Shown: positions 13,857-20,062 of the stretch, in pieces
Layout of the letters: each line of letters begins with the position of its first letter
Numbering within the stretch: the first letter of the stretch is position 1
NCBI GenBank assembly: GCA_937898095.1
Contig: CALDKR010000082.1
Span: 1 to 21,143 of the forward strand
Length of the DNA stretch: 21,143 nucleotides
Reading direction: 5' to 3'
DNA from: an uncultured Rhodoluna sp.
Lineage (GTDB): Bacteria > Actinomycetota > Actinomycetes > Actinomycetales > Microbacteriaceae
Program-made: the position numbers and the translations under genes
Notes under the pieces: model-generated
The model's input: only the letters and a program-made list of their open reading frames with translations
The model's database searches: none
Told to the model about the DNA's origin: nothing

Positions 13857-14354
13857 GTCGCTTTCACATACGCACTTGGCTGGGTTCCAGGTGCAGGCTT
13901 CGAGTGCTAAATCACCGATTGGGTTGACCCCAGGGCCGGCTGCTAGCGAGTGTCCGATGAGGGCATGCAGACACTTAACTCGCACAGGCATACCGCCCGC
14001 CGAGATTCCATCAATTTCAGGCACATCCTTGTTGTGCAAATCACGATCATGGATGTATGCCTCGTGGGCTTTTTGATAAGCCGCAGCAAGCTCAGGCTCT
14101 TCAGTCAAACGCTGCTGAAGTTGAGCCATGAAACCCGATGCCTCAAGTGTTGACACTGCAGCGGTGGCGCCCCGGTGAGTCAAATAGTAAGTGGTTGGAA
14201 ACGGGGTTCCATCGGAAAGTCGAGGCAGAGTCTGAACCACAACTGGTTTGCCGCAAGCACATCGAGCCGCGATTGCGGCAATGTCGCGAGCTGGGCGACC
14301 AAGTTGCTTTGAGACCTCGGCGATGTCAGCTTCGGTTGCTGGGGTTAGTGGCAT
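13854..14354 (-). CDS. DUF501 domain protein
   Basis: A 166-residue soluble protein of the actinobacterial DUF501 family (Rv1025-like, from memory). Visible family features are CACGKPVVVQTLPRLSDGTPF (from residue 32), TTYYLTHRGA, STLEASGFM, and the strongly conserved ISAGGMPVRVKCLHALIGHSL region with GPGVNPIGD. Several cysteines (RCACG near 31-34, KCLH, EACTW, KCVC) could bind metal, though this is inference. No function is known. Its ATG overlaps the divIC stop by one base (TAATG), so the two are co-translated. The eno-divIC-DUF501 order is a well-known actinobacterial cluster. Confidence 0.9.
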   Translation of the reverse strand: MPLTPATEADIAEVSKQLGRPARDIAAIAARCACGKPVVVQTLPRLSDGTPFPTTYYLTHRGATAAVSTLEASGFMAQLQQRLTEEPELAAAYQKAHEAYIHDRDLHNKDVPEIDGISAGGMPVRVKCLHALIGHSLAAGPGVNPIGDLALEACTWNPAKCVCESD

Positions 14355-14818
14355 TATTTGCTGACCTTTTTGGCGGTTGGCTCGTCAAGCCCAGCGCGAA
14401 CCACGCTATACAAGACTGAATCAACCCAGTTTTGTTTGGTTTTGCGCAGGTTGGTGGTGATTTCGGTGGTGTTTGCCCGCTCGGCGAGCATCTCTCCCAC
14501 GGTTCCGGTGGTGTCAGACATGTCGACACCCTGGGCATCCATGACTAGATATGAAACCTCACCCGGCATCACATAGTAGAGGCGGTCGCGGGCTTGGGCG
14601 CGCACATAAACCGGGTCTTCCCAGCGCTTGCGCTCTTCGGTCATTTGAGCAACTGCCTTTTTAGCCTGCTCGACCTGGTGCTGAAGGTCAGCGATTTGCT
14701 GTCGCTGAACAAACAGCGTCTGCACCGTCGGGGCCAGCGTGACAGCTGCCAGAACGATAACTGCCAAGACAGTCAGCATCTGAAAGTTGACCTGCAGGCC
14801 CCTTAGACGGTCAGACAT
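14354..14818 (-). CDS. FtsB/DivIC-type septum formation initiator
   Basis: Small bitopic division protein expected to join the FtsQ/FtsL complex at the septum. In 154 residues there is one transmembrane segment (about 13-33), then a coiled coil (about 36-64, VQRQQIADLQHQVEQAKKAV), then the DivIC signature WEDPVYVRAQARDRLYYVMPGE (from residue 66, ending at 87). A C-terminal extracytoplasmic tail of about 65 residues is polar and probably flexible. It begins 12 nt after eno, in the same frame, with no ribosome site; a TAATTT hexamer formed by the eno stop lies 9 nt upstream. It overlaps DUF501 by one base. Confidence 0.92.
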   Translation of the reverse strand: MSDRLRGLQVNFQMLTVLAVIVLAAVTLAPTVQTLFVQRQQIADLQHQVEQAKKAVAQMTEERKRWEDPVYVRAQARDRLYYVMPGEVSYLVMDAQGVDMSDTTGTVGEMLAERANTTEITTNLRKTKQNWVDSVLYSVVRAGLDEPTAKKVSK

Positions 14819-14827
14819 TGACTAAAG

Positions 14828-14833
14828 AAATTA
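14828..14833 (-). promoter_or_regulatory. -10-like hexamer overlapping the eno stop, before divIC
   Basis: TAATTT on the minus strand begins with the TAA stop of eno and ends 9 nt before the divIC ATG at 14818. No Shine-Dalgarno motif lies in CTTTAGTCA. Confidence 0.35.
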
Positions 14834-16117
14834 GCCGTTGAAACGAGGGAAGGCATTGCGGCCAGCGTAAACAGCCTGGTCCATTAGCTCTTCTTCGATG
14901 CGAAGCAGCTGGTTGTACTTAGCAACGCGCTCTGAACGAGCAGGCGCACCAGTCTTAATCTGGCCAGCGTTAGTTGCAACAGCAAGGTCGGCGATAAAGG
15001 TGTCTTCGGTCTCGCCTGAGCGGTGAGAAATGATTGCCTTCATGCCGTGGCTCTGAGCTAGAGAAACCGCGTCAAGAGTCTCAGTCAAGGTTCCGATCTG
15101 GTTTACCTTAACCAAGATGGCGTTTCCGGCCTTCTCGTCGATGCCCTTCTGTAGGCGAGCTGGGTTGGTTACATATAGGTCGTCACCAACAAGCTGAACT
15201 TTGTCGCCAAGTTCAGCGGTCATCTTGGTCCAGCCAGCCCAGTCGTCTTCGGCCAGTGGGTCTTCGATTGACACCAACGGGAAGTCAGCCAATAGACCTG
15301 CGTAGTAAGCGATCATTTCATCGCTGGTGCGCTCTTGACCTTCGAAGGTGTATTTGCCGGTCTCTTCTGAATAGAACTCGGTTGATGCGACGTCGAGTGC
15401 AAGCGCGATGTCGGTGCCTAGCTTGTAGCCAGCCTTGGCAACGGCCTCGGCGATTAGCTCTAGAGCGGCACGGTTGGTCGGAAGCTCAGGTGCGAAACCA
15501 CCCTCGTCACCAAGACCAGTTGATAGGCCGGCTGCAGCAACTAGGCCCTTGAGTGTGTGGTAGACCTCAACACCCCAGCGAAGACCTTCGCTGAAAGTCT
15601 CGGCACCTAGCGGAACAATCATGAACTCCTGAATGTCAACGCCGGTGTCAGCGTGCGCTCCACCGTTGATGATGTTCATCAGTGGCACAGGAAGGGTGAC
15701 ACCCTCGCCCTTGCCTAGGTATTCGTATAGCTGCAGTTCAGCTGAGTCAGCTGCTGCGCGAGCGGTTGCAAGTGAGACACCGAGGATCGCGTTTGCACCC
15801 AAGTCTGACTTGTTGTCGGTGCCGTCTAGCTTGATCATGGTTTCGTCGATTAGGCGCTGGTCAGCTGCGTCGAGACCGGTTAGTGCCTCATCGATGCGGT
15901 CTAGAACAGCGTGAACTGCGTTTAGAACACCCTTGCCCATGTAGCGCGACTTGTCGCCATCGCGGCTCTCGTGAGCCTCGAATGCGCCGGTTGATGCGCC
16001 TGATGGAACAGCAGCGCGGCTGAAGCTGTCGTCTTCAAGCAGAACTTCAACCTCGATGGTTGGGTTTCCGCGTGAATCTAGAATTTCGCGAGCGCCTACG
16101 GCTTCGATTTTTGACAA
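14831..16117 (-). CDS. eno: Enolase (phosphopyruvate hydratase)
   Basis: Glycolytic enzyme converting 2-phosphoglycerate to phosphoenolpyruvate; a cytosolic Mg-dependent dimer or octamer. It has 428 residues, the normal length. Mg ligands are D242, E285 (in SIEDPLAEDDW) and D312 (in VGDDLYVTN). Catalytic E205 (GLGDEGGFAP) and K337 (ILVKVNQIGT) and the SHRSGETEDT loop (364-373) are all present. The start codon is TTG at 16117, supported by an AGGAGC ribosome site at 16124-16129 ending 6 nt upstream; no ATG or GTG gives a better family start. It is separated from hisS by 85 bp that should hold its promoter, though none is clear. It is followed by divIC and DUF501. Confidence 0.97.
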   Translation of the reverse strand: MSKIEAVGAREILDSRGNPTIEVEVLLEDDSFSRAAVPSGASTGAFEAHESRDGDKSRYMGKGVLNAVHAVLDRIDEALTGLDAADQRLIDETMIKLDGTDNKSDLGANAILGVSLATARAAADSAELQLYEYLGKGEGVTLPVPLMNIINGGAHADTGVDIQEFMIVPLGAETFSEGLRWGVEVYHTLKGLVAAAGLSTGLGDEGGFAPELPTNRAALELIAEAVAKAGYKLGTDIALALDVASTEFYSEETGKYTFEGQERTSDEMIAYYAGLLADFPLVSIEDPLAEDDWAGWTKMTAELGDKVQLVGDDLYVTNPARLQKGIDEKAGNAILVKVNQIGTLTETLDAVSLAQSHGMKAIISHRSGETEDTFIADLAVATNAGQIKTGAPARSERVAKYNQLLRIEEELMDQAVYAGRNAFPRFNG

Positions 16118-16123
16118 GGGAAT

Positions 16124-16129
16124 GCTCCT
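16124..16129 (-). promoter_or_regulatory. Shine-Dalgarno site fixing the TTG start of eno
   Basis: AGGAGC on the minus strand, 6 nt before the TTG at 16117. It is one of the few strong ribosome sites in the window and decides an otherwise unusual start codon. Confidence 0.75.
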
Positions 16130-16202
16130 AGTTGGTGAATTAACTGTGGGTGGTTGCAGATTTGCTAACCAAAAAACGCCTTTGTAATCGGTCTAATTCT
16201 AG

Positions 16203-17465
16203 TTATTTAGAAAGTGAACGAAGCTCTAGCTCGCTGAAATTCACAGTTTCTTCATTCACGTTCGCGAATGTTCCGAACCCGTTTTCAGCAAGCTGCTCAA
16301 GCAAAATGTTCAATTTCTTCGGGCGGGTTTCAATTCGCACACGAAATCCGTCGGCGATTGCTTGATTTTGCAAGTTCAGCGCGTTTCCGATGATTAGCGG
16401 TGTTGCCTCATTGATGACCAAAACCAGTGCTTTTGGATCCATTTCGGTTGAATCTGAAACTAGGTCAACAGCTCGCTCAAATCCGATTGAGATTCCGACT
16501 GCAGGAACATCTTGGCCCAACCAGCGGCCAACCATGCCGTCATAGCGCCCGCCGCCACCAATCGATGAACCAGACTCAGGGTGTTCAATTTCAAAAATTG
16601 CCCCGGTGTAATAACCCATGCCGCGCACCAAGGTTGGGTCGAAACGCAAGCGACCAGAACCGAATCGAGCCTCAATCGCGGCAAAGATGTTTTGCAATTC
16701 ACTTGGAGCTTCGAGCTCGCCCTCGATTGTTTGCAACCAGTCGGCCGCACGCTTGGCAACGTCGGCACCAAATTTGTCGGCTAGCTCATCGGCAACGCCC
16801 TCGGCGCCAATTTTGTCGAGCTTGTCGATGATGATCATTGCCAAACCGCGACCCTCAACTGGCACACCCAAACTTTCGAGCAGGTTGGCTAACAGAATGC
16901 GGTGATTGACACGGATGGTTGCGTCGTTGAGTCCGATTGCTGTCAGCGCATCGAGTGATGCATTTAGAAGCTCTATCTCAGCAAGCTCTGAGGCATCGCC
17001 GATTATGTCGATGTCGCACTGAATGAATTGGCGATAGCGACCTTTTTGTGGGCGCTCAGCACGCCACACTGGGCCGGTTTGCAGCGCCTTGAAAACGTTT
17101 GGCAATTTTGCACGATTGGTCGCATAGTAGCGAGTCAACGGAACAGTTAGATCAAAACGCAAGCCCAAGTCGGCAAGATTGTCTGCGACATCAATGCCGT
17201 CTTCGTTGTCGATATCGGCAAGAACCTTGGCGATGCCGCGGTCGAGCTCGTCACCACGCTTCATAACCCTGAAGGCAAGTTTTTCATTGTCGCCACCTTG
17301 ACCCGAGGTTAAACGCTCTAGGTCTTCGAGGGCCGGTGTCTCAACCTCTTGAAAACCGTGCGACAAATAGGTCTCGCGAATTCGCGAGAGAACAAGGTCA
17401 CGTCGAGATTTCTCTAGAGGAAGGAAATCGCGCATGCCGCGGGGCGGGTGCACGTCTTTAGCCAT
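16203..17465 (-). CDS. hisS: Histidine--tRNA ligase
   Basis: Class II aminoacyl-tRNA synthetase charging tRNA-His. It has 420 residues. PPRGMRDFLP (7-16) and the motif 1 region lead to RFDLTVPLTRYYA (103-115) and motif 2 WRAERPQKGRYRQFIQCDIDI (from 134). The histidine-binding loop reads RGMGYYTGAIFEIE (281-294), followed by IGGGGRYDG (302-310) and motif 3 GISIGFER (324-331). A short anticodon-binding domain covers about 345-420. The loop form RGMGYY replaces the more common RGLDYY. ATG at 17465 has CAAACT ending 6 nt upstream and no ribosome site. In the actinobacterial mfd-mazG-eno cluster hisS is not an expected member, so it and the methyltransferase look inserted. Confidence 0.95.
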   Translation of the reverse strand: MAKDVHPPRGMRDFLPLEKSRRDLVLSRIRETYLSHGFQEVETPALEDLERLTSGQGGDNEKLAFRVMKRGDELDRGIAKVLADIDNEDGIDVADNLADLGLRFDLTVPLTRYYATNRAKLPNVFKALQTGPVWRAERPQKGRYRQFIQCDIDIIGDASELAEIELLNASLDALTAIGLNDATIRVNHRILLANLLESLGVPVEGRGLAMIIIDKLDKIGAEGVADELADKFGADVAKRAADWLQTIEGELEAPSELQNIFAAIEARFGSGRLRFDPTLVRGMGYYTGAIFEIEHPESGSSIGGGGRYDGMVGRWLGQDVPAVGISIGFERAVDLVSDSTEMDPKALVLVINEATPLIIGNALNLQNQAIADGFRVRIETRPKKLNILLEQLAENGFGTFANVNEETVNFSELELRSLSK

Positions 17466-17471
17466 GCGAAC

Positions 17472-17477
17472 AGTTTG
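17472..17477 (-). promoter_or_regulatory. -10-like hexamer for leaderless hisS
   Basis: CAAACT on the minus strand, then GTTCGC (6 nt), then ATG at 17465. No ribosome site. Confidence 0.4.
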
Positions 17478-17493
17478 CCACAGCGGCGCGCTC

Positions 17494-17523
17494 TTGAGGC
17501 TGCGAACTGCAGCATCGCCTCAA
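17494..17523 (-). other. Hairpin between the methyltransferase and hisS
   Basis: 17494-17500 pairs perfectly with 17517-17523 (TTGAGGC/GCCTCAA, 7 bp). A further TGC/GCA pairing inside is separated by a 2-nt bulge. It begins 8 nt past the methyltransferase stop. No T-run follows on the minus strand, so it is at best a weak or Rho-assisted terminator. Confidence 0.4.
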
Positions 17524-17531
17524 AATTGCCC

Positions 17532-18539
17532 CTAGTGCTGGTGTTGCTCAAGCTCGCAAATTGCCTGCGACAGCAAAGCTCGAGCGTTTGCATAATCGAG
17601 TCGTCGCCTAAAACGACCGTCTTTTCTAAGGCCCTTGAATGCAGTCAGGCAAACATCTTGAGTGGCCTCACGCCAGGTTGAGACATTGCGATTTGCGATT
17701 TCAATTAGCGCGTTCGGTTCAGATATTTCGGCAACGCTAATTCGAGTTAGCAGCCTCGCTGAATTTTTTACCTTTTCAATTGGAATTTCATGCGGGTGGC
17801 AAAAAGCGAGGCTTGGCTCGAAGGAATTGTCGATTGCTCTGAGGCCGACGTTGCCTTCAATAGAGTTGAAAACAATCCTTGATTTGCATTCGGTGGCTTT
17901 GGGCAAAGCCGTCAATTCGCTTGCATCGCCGAGCAGCTCAGAGCCTCGCCAGAGTTCGAAATCATCCGTGTTTTTTGGCCCCCAAAGCGCCAAGCAGGTT
18001 GGCATATCGGTGTCGCTGAACATTGCAAATGGCAGTGAGATAACCGACTGGAGTCGCTCGGTGAACAAACCACTGGTCACGAATGATTCTGGAATGATCA
18101 TGGCAACAAAATCACAATTCGCCAGCGCCTTGCTGATCGCCGTTTGATAGAGGCTATCGAAACCCTCGAAATATTCTTTGGTCGGGTTTAGACCTTTTCG
18201 TTTGGCGAAATGAAAAGACAAATAAGGCGGATTTGTGATTGTCGCCTGGAAGCCAGTCGGAAAATTCGCAATTGTGTCTTGTTGGTGGATTTCGATTGGT
18301 GCCGACGAATATTGAGCCCCTGAGTTGCTGGATTGAAGCGTTGGGTCGATGTCAAAGAATTTGAAATTAGATTGATAGCCGGCGCTTGACAGCAGTTCGG
18401 CAATTTGGCCACTGCCTGAAAATGGCTCGAGCAGCGTTTGCTCTTTGTCTAGTTGTGCAAACCAGGTGGCAAATGGCTTGAAAACAAACGGGTTGCCCTG
18501 GGTATAAAAAGACCCGAGTGCGCGCTTGCTATTTGAAAT
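17532..18539 (-). CDS. Orphan N6-adenine DNA methyltransferase
   Basis: Predicted SAM-dependent DNA adenine methyltransferase, about 335 residues. Counting from the ATT at 18539: SFYTQGNPFVFKPF (10-23) is typical of the N-terminus, motif I is LEPFSGSG (37-44), an acidic FFDIDP follows (61-66), and the catalytic motif is NPPY (103-106). The C-terminal half, which would hold target recognition, I do not recognise. No restriction gene is nearby, so it looks solitary. The start is uncertain. A strong AGGGGAG (18545-18551) sits 5 nt before ATT at 18539; the nearest ordinary start is TTG at 18569, inside mazG, adding ten residues. A still longer frame from 18662 would overlap mazG by 113 bp. The gene looks richer in A/T-ending codons than its neighbours by eye, suggesting acquisition. 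Confidence 0.8.
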   Translation of the reverse strand: MSNSKRALGSFYTQGNPFVFKPFATWFAQLDKEQTLLEPFSGSGQIAELLSSAGYQSNFKFFDIDPTLQSSNSGAQYSSAPIEIHQQDTIANFPTGFQATITNPPYLSFHFAKRKGLNPTKEYFEGFDSLYQTAISKALANCDFVAMIIPESFVTSGLFTERLQSVISLPFAMFSDTDMPTCLALWGPKNTDDFELWRGSELLGDASELTALPKATECKSRIVFNSIEGNVGLRAIDNSFEPSLAFCHPHEIPIEKVKNSARLLTRISVAEISEPNALIEIANRNVSTWREATQDVCLTAFKGLRKDGRFRRRLDYANARALLSQAICELEQHQH

Positions 18540-18544
18540 TGCTG

Positions 18545-18551
18545 CTCCCCT
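18545..18551 (-). promoter_or_regulatory. Shine-Dalgarno site for the methyltransferase
   Basis: AGGGGAG on the minus strand, overlapping the mazG stop, followed by 5 nt and an in-frame ATT. The spacing is ideal for initiation at ATT 18539 and unsuitable for the TTG at 18569, which lies upstream of it. Confidence 0.5.
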
Positions 18552-19266
18552 ATTCGGCTGGCATCGCAATGACGCCCGCGTCAGAGTCAGCCTCAAGTTC
18601 AAATTCGCGGATTTCAACTTGAAGCTCTCGGGTTGCCTCGCGAAGTGCGCGCTCAGGGTCAAAACCGGCCGCTCGAGCCGATGAAACCATTGCTAGCAAA
18701 ATCGTGCCTAACTCAGCCTCACTGGTGACACTGAATGGCCCCGGCGCATCTTTGTCTAGCAAACCAAGTTTTTCGGCTTTGCCCATTACTTTGTCAGCTA
18801 GGGCTAGCGCTGGCAAAGACTGCGGAATGCCATCTAAAACAGATGTGCGCTCTGGTTTCTCTTTGCGCTTGTGATCATCCCAGTTCAACATCACGTCGTC
18901 GCCGGTTTTTGCAGCGTATTTTTCAAGCTCTTCAGGGTTTCCGAAAACGTGCGGGTGACGACCGCGCATTTTGGCTGATGAAAGTTCGGCAACATCTTCT
19001 ATATCGAAGGGTTCGCCCAGCGAGCCAGTTGCAGCCAAGTCGCTGTGAAAAATCACCTGATACAGCACGTCGCCAAGTTCTTCAAGAATCTCATCGCGAT
19101 TGCCTGATTCAATGGCCTCGACTAGCTCATAGGCCTCTTCAATCAAATATTTAGTCAGCGAATTGTGGGTCTGCTCGGCATCCCATGGGCAACCACCCGG
19201 CGCGCGCAACTGTTTTGCAACGGCAATTAATTCTTCGAGATTTGGATGCTGTGCAGATTGGGTCAT
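18550..19266 (-). CDS. mazG: Nucleoside triphosphate pyrophosphohydrolase MazG
   Basis: All-alpha NTP pyrophosphatase that hydrolyses (d)NTPs, including damaged ones, to NMP and PPi. In 238 residues the N-terminal MazG domain is clear: GGCPWDAEQTHNSL (24-37), then the metal-binding EEAYE (43-47) and EELGD (62-66) motifs. SAKMRGRHPHVFG and NWDDHKRKEK follow. The C-terminal half keeps ALALADKVMGKAEKLG but resembles a reduced second domain. ATG at 19266 has CACTAT ending 6 nt upstream; the GAGG just before the ATG is too close to act as a ribosome site. It lies downstream of mfd in the order I recall for actinobacteria, with one unknown gene between. Confidence 0.94.
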   Translation of the reverse strand: MTQSAQHPNLEELIAVAKQLRAPGGCPWDAEQTHNSLTKYLIEEAYELVEAIESGNRDEILEELGDVLYQVIFHSDLAATGSLGEPFDIEDVAELSSAKMRGRHPHVFGNPEELEKYAAKTGDDVMLNWDDHKRKEKPERTSVLDGIPQSLPALALADKVMGKAEKLGLLDKDAPGPFSVTSEAELGTILLAMVSSARAAGFDPERALREATRELQVEIREFELEADSDAGVIAMPAE

Positions 19267-19272
19267 GCCTCA

Positions 19273-19278
19273 ATAGTG
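19273..19278 (-). promoter_or_regulatory. -10-like hexamer for mazG
   Basis: CACTAT on the minus strand, then TGAGGC (6 nt), then ATG at 19266. The consensus match is weak (CANNNT), but the spacing equals that of the other leaderless candidates. Confidence 0.35.
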
Positions 19279-19297
19279 CCAGACGCGAGCGCGCTAA

Positions 19298-19975
19298 CTA
19301 GTCGTCATCGCCCTCATCGTCGTGATCATTGGACTCGCGTTCATGCTTCTCGCTGGCTTTGCTGAAGTACTCACTTTCAGATTCGTGACTTCTTGTGAAT
19401 TGTGAGCTTGAGCCACCTGAGGTTTTGCCGCCCGAGGCAGAGTTGCCGCCCGCTTGTGATCCGCCGTTAGTGCTTGACCCGTAAGGGGTTGCAGATGAAA
19501 GGTTTGCGGCGGCCTGATCGCTGGCAGTCGGCAATGCGATGGAATTTAGAAAAGGCTTCGGGGCGGCTTTCGGGACAGCGACCCCCGGGGTTGCCAACGC
19601 GACCGATTCGGCGAGAGCGCCTGGTAGCTGAGCAGAAAGCGATTCGGTCACCAAAGCGTGATTAGCCGAGTTTGAACCGACCTCTGAAATCGTCGACGCG
19701 TTGAACTCGCCAGCCGGCGTTGACGAAGTTGGTGTGACTGTTAATGTCGGTTGACCCTGGGCTGCATGGTTAGCATCAACCGAAGCGGACTGCACATCGG
19801 CCTGAACCGGCTGGCCAAAAGTGCCAACCAAAGCCTGGGCTAGAGCTGGGTTGAAAAGCTGAGAGAGTGCAATTGCACCAATTGAGAAAGTCACGGCACC
19901 AGCGGCGAACTTTGCGTTCAGAGATTTTGGCTTTACGTCATCAACCTGATATGGGTTGTTGTTTTCGTTCTGCAT
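19298..19975 (-). CDS. Unknown membrane-anchored low-complexity protein with acidic, His-containing tail
   Basis: I do not recognise this 225-residue protein. It has an Asn-rich N-terminus (1-18), one hydrophobic segment (about 22-44, ending SQLFNPALAQA, which could also be a signal peptide cut site), then a Ser/Thr/Ala/Pro-rich linker without cysteine. A Gly/Ser stretch covers 165-192. The tail from about 196 is rich in Glu, Asp, Ser and His (H197, H211, H218) and ends EGDDD. The layout suggests an exported or anchored flexible protein, possibly cation-binding; this is inference. ATG at 19975 is well supported by AGAGGGG 7 nt upstream. It lies between mfd and mazG on the same strand, 31 bp before mazG. 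Confidence 0.75.
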   Translation of the reverse strand: MQNENNNPYQVDDVKPKSLNAKFAAGAVTFSIGAIALSQLFNPALAQALVGTFGQPVQADVQSASVDANHAAQGQPTLTVTPTSSTPAGEFNASTISEVGSNSANHALVTESLSAQLPGALAESVALATPGVAVPKAAPKPFLNSIALPTASDQAAANLSSATPYGSSTNGGSQAGGNSASGGKTSGGSSSQFTRSHESESEYFSKASEKHERESNDHDDEGDDD

Positions 19976-19982
19976 TTCAAGG

Positions 19983-19989
19983 CCCCTCT
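19983..19989 (-). promoter_or_regulatory. Shine-Dalgarno site of the unknown acidic-tail gene
   Basis: AGAGGGG on the minus strand, 7 nt before ATG 19975. It fixes the start and supports the frame being truly translated. Confidence 0.65.
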
Positions 19990-20062
19990 AAGCGCATATT
20001 TTGCGCCTTTAAATTCATGCAAGCGCGGATAGCTGGCAATTGCCTGCGCCGAACCTTGGTAA

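Noticed and set aside
13844..13867. GTG start at 13867 for ndh
   Set aside because: It would place eight extra residues before the standard MPKILIVGGG start and overlap DUF501; the TAAAGT hexamer fits the inner ATG at 13843.
17662..18147. 161-codon open frame on the + strand opposite the methyltransferase
   Set aside because: It has no recognisable domain and no ribosome site or -10-like hexamer at the start. The opposite frame has intact methyltransferase motifs.
18540..18662. Long N-terminal extension of the methyltransferase reaching 18662
   Set aside because: It would overlap mazG by 113 bp, the added sequence is not like the family N-terminus, and a strong ribosome site lies far downstream at 18545-18551.
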